From NCBI RefSeq assembly GCF_034006335.1, contig NZ_JAWDIQ010000001.1: DNA of 64,000 bases, one strand, 5' to 3'. Made by a program: the position numbers and the translations under genes. Origin of the DNA: Paracerasibacillus soli. GTDB lineage: Bacteria; Bacillota; Bacilli; Bacillales; Amphibacillaceae. The notes below the pieces were generated by a model, which made no database searches, was not told where the DNA came from, and saw only the letters and a program-made list of their open reading frames with translations. This document shows, piece by piece, positions 46,123 to 54,256 of the stretch (positions are counted from its first letter, which is position 1; the number at the start of each line of letters is the position of its first letter).

Positions 46123-47691
46123 ATGTCATTAGCAAGAAGCGTAACAGTTATCCCGGCAAGAAGAAGGGGAAGTAATGTCGATGCAGAGGATAAGAAAAAG
46201 TTGAAAGTGGCAGCTTATTGCCGGGTATCAACAGATAGCGAAGAACAAGCAACCAGTTATGAAGTTCAAGTAGAACATTATACTTCCTATATTCAGAACA
46301 ATCCTGAATGGGAACTTGCAGGTATCTATGCGGACGATGGAATATCTGGACAAATACCAAAAAGCGTGAGAAGTTTAATAAGATGATTGAGGATAGCATG
46401 AATGGAAAAATTGACATGATTATCACAAAATCCATCAGTCGTTTTGCGAGAAACACGCTGGACTGTTTAAAGTACATCAGGCAATTGAAAGATAAAGAAA
46501 TACCTGTGTTTTTTGAAAAAGAAAACATCAATACAATGGATGCCAAAGGAGAAATTATGCTCACCATCATGGCATCTCTGGCACAACAAGAAAGTCAGTC
46601 ACTTAGCCAAAACGTAAAACTTGGCATTCAATACCGATATCAGCAAGGTGAGGTGCAAGTGAACCATAATCGTTTTCTAGGCTATACCAAAGATGAGAAC
46701 AACAAACTAGTCATCAATCCAAAACAAGCGAAAGTTGTGAAACGGATTTACCGGGAATATTTAGAAGGAGCAAGTTTAGTTCAAATAGCACGTGGACTTG
46801 AAACGGATGAGATACTTACCGCAGCTCAACGGTCTAAGTGGCGGCCAAGAGTCGATTAAAAAGATACTGCAAAATGAAAAGTATATCGGGGACGCATTAC
46901 TTCAAAAAACATATACCGTAGATTTTTTAACGAAAAAACGAGTTGTAAATAACGGGCATGTTCCACAATATTATGTTGAAAATAACCACGAACCAATCAT
47001 TCCAAGAGAGATTTATTTACAAGTTCAAGAAGAAATGATGCGAAGAGCAAATATTCGAAACGGAAAAACTGGAAAGAAACGAGTGTATAGCAGCAAGTAT
47101 GCCTTGTCGAGCATTGTCTTTTGCAAAGAATGTGAAGATGTTTTCCGAAGGGTACATTGGAATAACCGAGGATACAGATCTATCGTGTGGCGATGCGTTA
47201 GCAGGCTAGAAGGAAAAACGCATCTTTGCAATGCAGAAACAATAAGAGAAGATGAACTTCACCAAGCCGTAGTACAAGCTATCAATGAAGTGTTGGGAAA
47301 CAAAGATAATTATTTAAATATATTAATAGAAAATATTGAAACAGTTTTGAATGAAAAAGCAGATAAACCAACAGCTGATATTGATGAAAAACTAGAAGAA
47401 CTTCAAATAGAACTTCTCAGGCTTGCGAATTCAAAAGAAGATTATGATGATGTAGCCGATGAAATATATCGACTGCGGGAATTGAAGCAGGAAGTAATGT
47501 TGGAAAATGCTGAACGTGAAGGACTCAGGCAACGAATCGAAGAAATGACAAAGTTTTTAAAGGAACAAACGCAGCAATTTGAAGTGTACGATGACTTACT
47601 TATAAGGCGATTGATTGAGAAGATTACGATTCGTGACAGGGAGTTAACAATTGAATTTAAATCAGGAATTGAAATCGAAAAGGATATTTAA
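46123..47691 (+). CDS. Large serine recombinase 2 (frameshifted)
   Basis: Start ATG 46123, one base after the previous stop. Breaks near 46350 (missing G) and 46852 divide about 522 residues. The catalytic domain reads VAAYCRVSTDSEEQATSYE with the nucleophile and ITKSISRFARNTLDCLKY. The recombinase domain and the zinc ribbon (CKECEDVFRR with WRC and C) follow, and a coiled coil of about 80 residues ends the protein. This is the last gene of the element; the attachment site is expected just beyond its stop at 47691. Confidence 0.85.
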
Positions 47692-48051
47692 AATACATGG
47701 AGATTTAATTCTAATACATTTTAACATTTGTATAACATATATTACTCCACCCCTTTAAGTTAACATAATTAAAATGGAAGATAAAAATTCAACAGATACC
47801 AAAACAACAATTTTTATTTGTTTTTTGGTATCTGTTTTGAATTTCTTTAAGATAAATTACAGTAATATTTTATTAAAAAATAAAATGAAACATAATCAGG
47901 CTTTGAGGTGAATTTACGTGAAGAGCAATGCTAAAGCTTAAAAAATACCTATCTAACAAAGGTGAATTTTTATTTTTATCATATTATGTAAATGCATGTA
48001 AATGAATAGTTGTTTTTAAGGATATGTTATTTTTAATTGCTTCATTTCATA
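47692..48051. other. Likely right prophage boundary (attR region), no gene
   Basis: No coding sequence. Large-serine-recombinase elements usually have their attachment site directly after the last recombinase gene, so the phage/host junction probably lies in the first ~100 bp. I could not pinpoint a core because the other end is not in view. A terminator occupies 47791-47842. Confidence 0.45.
47791..47842. terminator. Bidirectional terminator right of the prophage
   Basis: A perfect stem AACAGATACCAAAA (47791-47804) with TTTTGGTATCTGTT (47823-47836) is flanked by A- and T-rich tracts and could work on both strands. Confidence 0.65.
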
Positions 48052-48102
48052 TTGACTGGAACGGTCAATTTTGATATACTTTTAATGACCGGTCGGGTCA
48101 TT
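48052..48102 (+). promoter_or_regulatory. TetR promoter with two operator palindromes
   Basis: TTGACT (48052-48057) and TATACT (48075-48080) are 17 bp apart. TTGAC-N6-GGTCAA (48052-48068) covers the -35 box, and AATGACC-N5-GGTCATT (48084-48102) lies just after the -10 box. The two share the half-site GGTCA[AT]T, so the TetR protein encoded next probably represses itself and the exporter genes. Confidence 0.7.
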
Positions 48103-48123
48103 ATTTTATAAAGAAAGGTGGTT

Positions 48124-48750
48124 TTGATCATTTATTCAAAATTTAATAACTTAAAACCAGAAAAACAAAAGCAAATTATTAACGCAGCTATAAAAGAATT
48201 TGTCCAAAGTGGTTTTGAAAAAGCATCTACTAACGAAATTGTAAAAAGAGCTAATATTTCAAAAGGCTCGCTGTTTAACTATTTTAACAGTAAAAAGGAT
48301 CTTTACTTGTACTTGATTGAGTATGGTAGTCAAGTAATCATGAATCTAAATGAACAAATTGACTTGTCTGAAACTGATCTATTTAAAAGAATCGAAAGAG
48401 TTGGTTTACAAAAGTTCTATGTTCAACAAAAGTACCCACAGGCATTCGATTTCTTGGCATCAACTAAACAAGAGGAGTCTGTAGAAGTCAAGGATATCAT
48501 TAAACAAAGGCTCAATCCAATCTATAATCAAGCCATGAATAAATTATATAAAGACATTGATTACTCTAAATTCCGGGAAGGAATTGATATTGAAAAAGCA
48601 ATTGAAATTTTGAATTGGACGATGTTTGGTATAGGAGAGAAAGGACTAAAGGAATTGGTTACCTTTGAGGATATTGGTAAATTTGGAGAGAAATATCTAG
48701 AAGAGTGGAACGTTTATGCCGAATTACTGAAATACAGCTTTTATAAATAA
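48124..48750 (+). CDS. TetR/AcrR family transcriptional regulator
   Basis: About 208 residues. The N-terminal HTH is typical: KQKQIINAAIKEFVQSGFEKASTNEIVKRANISKGSLFNYFNSKKDLY. The C-terminal ligand domain is helical (DLFKRIERVGLQKFYVQQ, IEKAIEILNWTMFGIGEKG). The start is uncertain: the GTG at 48118 lies in the AAAGGTGG ribosome binding site, so TTG 48124 is preferred. Two palindromes around its promoter suggest autorepression. It is followed by an ABC exporter in the same direction, which it probably controls. Confidence 0.85.
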   Translation: MIIYSKFNNLKPEKQKQIINAAIKEFVQSGFEKASTNEIVKRANISKGSLFNYFNSKKDLYLYLIEYGSQVIMNLNEQIDLSETDLFKRIERVGLQKFYVQQKYPQAFDFLASTKQEESVEVKDIIKQRLNPIYNQAMNKLYKDIDYSKFREGIDIEKAIEILNWTMFGIGEKGLKELVTFEDIGKFGEKYLEEWNVYAELLKYSFYK

Positions 48751-48833
48751 AACTGAATTAAAGGTGTATTGAAATGAAAACATAGTAGTTTTAGATTTTT
48801 ATCTAAAAAATTTTAAAAGAGGGTGTCTATATT

Positions 48834-49714
48834 ATGACCGATATTGTAAAGGTACAAGGATTACAAAAAAAGTTTGGTAAATTTCAAGCATTGCGTGACG
48901 TGTCGTTCACGATAAAGTCAGGGGAAGTGGTTGGGTTTATTGGTCCTAATGGTGCTGGGAAATCTACAACTATTCGTGCCCTATTAGGTATTATAAAACG
49001 TGATGCTGGTATTGCCGAGATATTCGGTAAGGACGTTTGGAAGGATAGTCTTGAAATTCATAAGCGCATTTCTTATGTCCCTGGAGATGTTGCCCTTTGG
49101 GGAAGTTTAACGGGGGAGAAATTATCGATCTCTTCATCAAATTACATGGTAGTGGAGATAAAGAAAAGCGCGATTATTTAATTAAACGTTTTGAATTAGA
49201 CCCTAAGAAAAAAGCCAAAGGATATTCAAAAGGCAATCGTCAAAAAGTTGGATTGATTGCAGCATTATCTGTTGATTCTGATTTATATATTTTTGATGAA
49301 CCGACATCTGGTCTTGATCCTTTAATGGAACAAGTTTTCCAAGAAGAAGTTGAAAAAATTAAAGCATCTGGTAAAGCTATTTTATTGTCCTCCCATATTT
49401 TAAGTGAGGTAGAACGATTAGCAGATAAGGTTGTAATTATACGCCAAGGTGAAATTGTTGAAACTGGAACCCTTGATGAATTACGACATTTAACTCGGTC
49501 TACTGTCACTTTAGTGACAAGTGGAGATGTATCAAAAATGGCTTTTGTAGATGGAGTACATGATTTTATTCAAAATGATAGCCAAGCAACATTCTCTGCC
49601 GATAATCAATTTCTCAATAATATCTTGATTGAAGCTAGCAAATTAGGTGTCACAAGGTTTGAATCTATACCGCCAACACTCGAAGATTTGTTTATGCGTC
49701 ATTATGAAAGTTAA
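48834..49714 (+). CDS. ABC transporter ATP-binding protein (frameshifted)
   Basis: Start ATG 48834. One G is missing from a run near 49115; restored, about 293 residues. Walker A GPNGAGKSTT, a signature region YSKGNRQKVGL (variant of LSGGQ), Walker B LYIFDEPTSGLDPL and the H-loop LLSSHILSEVERL are all present. The C-terminal 85 residues form the regulatory extension of ABC-2 drug exporters. It partners the permease encoded 25 bases downstream. Confidence 0.85.
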
Positions 49715-49739
49715 GCCGTGGGAAGGAGGAAAAATTATT

Positions 49740-51353
49740 ATGAAAGAAAAATTCGCTCGTTGGGACACATTGTTTTTACAGTATTTAAAACGAGATTGGA
49801 AAAAAAATATTATATGGGTATTGGGACTTGGCATGTTTTCGGCTGGATTTGTTCCAGCTTTCAAAGAAATAGCAAAAGGGCAAGGTTTAGTCGGAATGTT
49901 CGAAACTTTGCAAAACCCCGCAATGATCTCTATGGTGGGTCCGACTCCAGTTGAAACAGGAGCTGATTATACCTTAGGAGCAATGTATGCGCATGAAATG
50001 TTGTTGTTTTGTGGTTTGTTTGCGATGATAATATCTATTTTACACGTGATAGGTCATACTCGTAAAGAAGAAGATCTTGGCCTTACTGAGCTAGTGCGTT
50101 CATTTCAAATAGGTCGTCAAGCAAATTCTCTTGCAGCAATAGCAGAGATAGTCTTCATCAATGGTATACTAGCACTTTTTATTGCAGGAGTAATGATAAG
50201 TTTCGGGGCCGATACGATTTCTATTCATGGTTCCGTGTTATACGGGGCATCAATCGGAATGGCAGGGATTATTGGTGCTGGGATTGCTTTAATAATGGCA
50301 CAAATTATGCCCACGTCATCGGCTGCAACGGGATCATCTTTTGGGATTGTGGGATTACTTTACATTGTTCGTGCTGGAACAGATGTCTCCAATGTTGACT
50401 TATCTATGATGAATCCTTTGGGATGGACATATTTAACTTTTCCTTTTACAGATAATAATTGGTTTCCACTTATTTTTGCTTTAATTTTCAGTATAATAGT
50501 GGTGTTCATAGCTTTTTCACTTGAAGGTGGCCGCGATATGGGGGCTGGCTATTTACCGCAAAAAGAAGGGCGTGAAAGTGCAAAGCAGTCTTTACTGTCC
50601 GTCCGGGGATTATTTATAAAGATTAATAAAGGTGTCATCATTAGTTGGTTAATCGCATTTGTTGTTATGGGTGCTGCCTATGGTTCGATTTATGGAGATA
50701 TGCAGACATTCCTAGAAAGTAATGAAATGATGAAACAAATGTTTTCTCACGCAGGATTTTCTATTGAAGAATCATTCACGGGCACAATTATGATGGTTTT
50801 GATTGGTTTGGTTTCTATTCTACCAATTGCGATTGTAAATAAACTCTTTTCTGAAGAAAGCCGATTACACTTAAGTCAGATTTATGCAACAAAAGTAACT
50901 CGCAGTCAATTGTATTGGACTAGTATAGGGTTATCGATATTAGGAGGATTATTAGGAGTTTTATTAGCAGCAGGTAGTCTTGGAGGTACTGCTATCTCTA
51001 CGATGGGGAATAGCGGAGAGATGGATATAGTTGACTTTCTTGCTGCTGGCTTTAACCTTTTCCCTTCTGTTTTATTCTTTATAGGTCTAGCAGCGTTAGC
51101 TCTTGGATGGGCACCGAAACTAGGTAAAGTAGTGTATATTTATCTTACATTCTCTTTTTTATTAAATTATTTTAGCGGCTTAATAGACCTTCCGGAATGG
51201 TTTTTAAATACTGCTATACAAAGTTGGATACCTCAAATGCCAATGGATGATTTTGAAGCATCAGTTTTTCTTACAGTTACTATGATTAGCATTGCTTTAA
51301 TAGTAATAGGTTTCTTGGGTTATAGTAGACGGGATATGAATGAAGGAGCTTAA
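49740..51353 (+). CDS. ABC-2 exporter permease (tetronasin/polyketide-type)
   Basis: A complete protein of about 537 residues, start ATG 49740 after GGAAGGAGG. It has about 12 hydrophobic segments in two halves, each beginning with a strongly amphipathic start (WKKNIIWVLGLGMFSAGFVPAF and GVIISWLIAFVVMGAAYGSIYGDM), as in fused permeases of the TnrB2-type that export polyketide antibiotics. With the upstream ATPase and TetR regulator it forms a probable drug-efflux operon. Substrate unknown. Confidence 0.75.
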   Translation: MKEKFARWDTLFLQYLKRDWKKNIIWVLGLGMFSAGFVPAFKEIAKGQGLVGMFETLQNPAMISMVGPTPVETGADYTLGAMYAHEMLLFCGLFAMIISILHVIGHTRKEEDLGLTELVRSFQIGRQANSLAAIAEIVFINGILALFIAGVMISFGADTISIHGSVLYGASIGMAGIIGAGIALIMAQIMPTSSAATGSSFGIVGLLYIVRAGTDVSNVDLSMMNPLGWTYLTFPFTDNNWFPLIFALIFSIIVVFIAFSLEGGRDMGAGYLPQKEGRESAKQSLLSVRGLFIKINKGVIISWLIAFVVMGAAYGSIYGDMQTFLESNEMMKQMFSHAGFSIEESFTGTIMMVLIGLVSILPIAIVNKLFSEESRLHLSQIYATKVTRSQLYWTSIGLSILGGLLGVLLAAGSLGGTAISTMGNSGEMDIVDFLAAGFNLFPSVLFFIGLAALALGWAPKLGKVVYIYLTFSFLLNYFSGLIDLPEWFLNTAIQSWIPQMPMDDFEASVFLTVTMISIALIVIGFLGYSRRDMNEGA

Positions 51354-53049
51354 ACTGATTGAATAGTAAATCGTGTAAACTAATGATTTAAATTCTGGTG
51401 TTGTAGGTTTTAACATTAATCGATGAAACCAATTAAATTTTATTATTGCAGGTTTCATATATTTAATAAGGATAGATGTATTCTAAACTAGAATTATATT
51501 TCGATTCTTTTGGCAACCATTAGAAAGGTAGTCGATATGTTCCCACGAACGTACAAATTAGTCGATATGTTTCCACATACGACCGATTTGATGAAAATCG
51601 CAAATACATCCATTCTATCAACTCGTCCCATGTTGAGGCTGTTGCGAGGTTGGAGAGGAAATTTGTCTAGTTAAAAAATAAATCACCTAGTAAAAATAAA
51701 CATTTCCGATTCTGACCCTGATTTCGTTATAATAAACATTTCCGATTTCGGGTCTTTTTCTTGAAAACCCTTGCTACTACTAGGTTTATTCTTTTTTCGG
51801 GCTTCTTTTATTTCGGTTATCTTTATTCCAACTCTGAAAAAACAGTGAAAAAGTGTGTGAAAAACAGGCGAAAAAGCGGTGTTTTTGGGGTTGAAAAGTG
51901 TGAAAATGGGGGTTCGGTCGGAAATCTTTATTTTAACTCGGACGAAGGAATGCGGGTTTGGGAGTGGCGTTTTCGGTGATTTATTTTTTCATGTAACATA
52001 GTTAGAAAGAAGAATTAAATTTAGTTTGTAATATTGCATCCATAATATGGAATAAAGGAGTTAAGAGGATCAGTAGGATTCTAATATGAATTCAATAGTT
52101 ATATCTAAATGAATGATTTTCAAATTGAATTCGGAAGGGATTCAACTAGATAGCATTGGGCTAAACATATAAAGGAGTAATCTAATATTTCAATGCCGTT
52201 AAGCTGTACGAATATATGTATTGATGTACATGGAACGTGGCAAAGCGTGTTACCGTAGACAGCAATTGTTGGTTTTTGAAATAAAGGTATCTCCTGTAAC
52301 TCTCTCCTTCCCCACGTAACTTTGTTCTTCCCTAATGGAACTAAGTTGGTATCGAAGTGGTAAAGGAAACAGGAAGAGCAGCGGGCAGTCTAACATGTAC
52401 TCAGTCGTTTTTCAATCGGCTTTTTCAATAAAAGTTCAATATAAATTCGGGACGGATCCAATCGGCTTTCGTCCCTTTTTATTTTCACCAAAATTGGGGG
52501 TAAGTCTAGTCCAACTCTATGTCGTTACTGGATTCAATAAGTACCAAATCCCATTTCAATTGTTTTCCTAACCCTATAAATCCAACGGATTTTCATTCTC
52601 TATTCAGTATGTTTCCTAACTGTAACACCATCCCAAAACTGCTACCTTTTCAATCTTTTCTCCTGATTCTTCCTTCTGTTTCAGGGAAGAACTTAGTTAC
52701 AATAGCGGAATATTCTATACAATCCGTAACGGAAAAAAGAGGGGAAAAACAGGCGGTTGAGGGAAAACTTAGTTCCATTTCCTTGAGGCGTAATAGAGCG
52801 GTTGAAGCGTTGGGGAAGGACTAAGTTACAGATACATATAATAGAAGAAAGAAAATGATAAGAGATAAGTGGAAATAGGATAGGCTTAGTCCTTCTGGCT
52901 AGATTAAAGACATCTCACAGATTTGGTATAGCATTCAGCAATCGGGCTATTAGCTAAGCAATAGTAGCTCACAATTTTTTGCGATGTTAATCTAATAATC
53001 ATTTGACTATTAGAATATATAGCTGTAAAATTACAATTGATATTAACAG
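51354..53049. other. 1.7-kb stretch without a convincing gene
   Basis: Contents: an 8-bp hairpin (51423-51458) after the permease; a 23-bp direct repeat TAGTCGATATGTTYCCAC at 51529 and 51559; a 17-bp direct repeat AATAAACATTTCCGATT at 51695 and 51731 inside a GACCC/GGGTC terminator-like structure; and a GGGACG/CGTCCC hairpin with a T run (52449-52480). Short open frames at 51761-51979, 52335-52571 and 52519-52824 lack ribosome binding sites and family resemblance. It may be the debris of transposable elements between two cargo segments. Confidence 0.5.
51529..51582. repeat. Tandem 23-bp direct repeat, possible insertion-element end
   Basis: TAGTCGATATGTTCCCACGAACG at 51529-51551 and TAGTCGATATGTTTCCACATACG at 51559-51581 differ at a few positions. 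Repeated short sites of this sort mark the ends of several insertion-sequence families, but no transposase is nearby. Confidence 0.4.
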
Positions 53050-53065
53050 TCAAACGAATATTTGA
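53050..53065. promoter_or_regulatory. CadC-type operator upstream of cadD
   Basis: TCAAACGAATATTTGA has the CAAA-N6-TTTG dyad of staphylococcal CadC sites. The same dyad occurs before cadC at 53859-53874, so CadC may control both genes in response to Cd/Zn/Pb. Confidence 0.6.
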
Positions 53066-53139
53066 ATATATAAACTGACACAATGGATCAAGAGAAAAAT
53101 GAAACTTATTCAAATATTTAAGGATTGGAGTGATTCGCT

Positions 53140-53751
53140 TTGGTAACAACAATCGTATCGGCTATTGTCTCATACATAGCGACAAGTATTGATTACATTG
53201 TCATATTAGTTGTTCTATTTGCTCAAAATGAGAGGAGAAAAAAGGCTGTTAGAGATATTTTTTTAGGACAATATTTAGGATTTACTATACTAATTGCCAT
53301 TAGTCTATTGGCAGCTTTTGGACTTACATTAATACCGCAACACTGGATTGGATTACTTGGTTTGGTTCCAATATTCATCGGTCTAAAGGTTTTGTTTGAA
53401 AAAGAAGACGATGCCGACGAACAAGGAGAATCTATAGATACGAGTCAATTCACCAGTTTTATACTTAGTGTAGCAGTCATTATGTTAGCCGCTGGTGGAG
53501 ATAACTTAGGAGTATATATTCCTTATTTTACGACCTTAGCCACTCTTGAATTAGTAGTTACGATTATCATTTATTATGTTTTAGCTGCAGTATTATTATA
53601 TCTATGCCGGCGTATAGCAGCTGTAAAAGGTGTATCTGAAACAGTGGAAAAATACGAAAGAATTATTGTTCCAATTGTATTTGTAGCTTTAGGTATTATG
53701 ATTATGTATGAAAATGGAACTTTCAGTTGGATACTAAATTGGATTAATTAA
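53140..53751 (+). CDS. cadD: Cadmium resistance transporter, CadD family
   Basis: A complete protein of about 203 residues starting with TTG 53140 after GGAGTG. Five or six membrane helices with the family's N-terminus IVSAIVSYIATSIDYIVILVVLF and the GGDNLGVYIPYF motif of the fourth helix. CadD proteins give cadmium resistance in staphylococci and bacilli. The cytoplasmic loop is acidic (EKEDDADEQGE). It lies upstream of the cadC-cadA pair and shares their operator pattern. Confidence 0.85.
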   Translation: MVTTIVSAIVSYIATSIDYIVILVVLFAQNERRKKAVRDIFLGQYLGFTILIAISLLAAFGLTLIPQHWIGLLGLVPIFIGLKVLFEKEDDADEQGESIDTSQFTSFILSVAVIMLAAGGDNLGVYIPYFTTLATLELVVTIIIYYVLAAVLLYLCRRIAAVKGVSETVEKYERIIVPIVFVALGIMIMYENGTFSWILNWIN

Positions 53752-53858
53752 GATTTTAAAGTTACATTAAAAAATTGTCTAAGAAGTCTAAAACAAACAA
53801 TCAAACAATCATTTGACTATTTGTTTATAGTGAGATATATTATGAGTATAATTAATAT

Positions 53859-53874
53859 ACAAATAACTATTTGA
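53859..53874. promoter_or_regulatory. CadC-type operator upstream of cadC
   Basis: ACAAATAACTATTTGA keeps the CAAA-N6-TTTG dyad and lies 16 bases before the cadC start, near a TATTATGAGTATAAT promoter-like region (53839-53853). Confidence 0.6.
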
Positions 53875-53890
53875 ATGTGAGGGAAATATT

Positions 53891-54256
53891 ATGACAAAAG
53901 ATATTTGTGAAGTTACCTGTATTCACGAAGATAAAGTAAACAGGGCTAAAAATGATCTTGCTAAACAAAACCCTATGGAAGTAGCAAAGGTTTTTAAGGC
54001 TCTGTCAGATGATACAAGGGTTAAAATTGCTTACGTTTTGTCTTTAGAGGGAGAGTTATGTGTTTGTGATGTAGCGAATATTATTGAATCTTCAAAGGCT
54101 ACGGCATCCCATCATTTAAGATTATTGAAAAATCTAGGTATAGCAACATATCGTAAAGAAGGGAAGTTAGTCTATTATTCACTAGATGATGAGCATGTTA
54201 AACAGCTCGTAGAAAAAGCCTTCGTTCATCAGAGGGAGGTAATGAAAGTTGGATAA
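53891..54256 (+). CDS. cadC: ArsR-family metal sensor CadC
   Basis: A complete 121-residue protein. It has the CadC metal ligands: an N-terminal ICEVTC pair and ELCVCDVA in the alpha-3 helix. The winged helix reads SSKATASHHLRLLKNLGI. CadC represses the cad genes until Cd, Pb or Zn binds. It overlaps cadA by 8 bases, as in the classic cadCA operon. Confidence 0.9.
   Translation: MTKDICEVTCIHEDKVNRAKNDLAKQNPMEVAKVFKALSDDTRVKIAYVLSLEGELCVCDVANIIESSKATASHHLRLLKNLGIATYRKEGKLVYYSLDDEHVKQLVEKAFVHQREVMKVG

Noticed and set aside
51529..51747. Direct repeats considered as a CRISPR array
   Set aside because: Only two copies of each unit, with spacings of 30 and 36 bp, different sequences and no cas gene.
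51761..52824. Three short plus-strand frames in the gene-poor region
   Set aside because: No ribosome binding sites, no recognisable domains and terminator-like hairpins within them.
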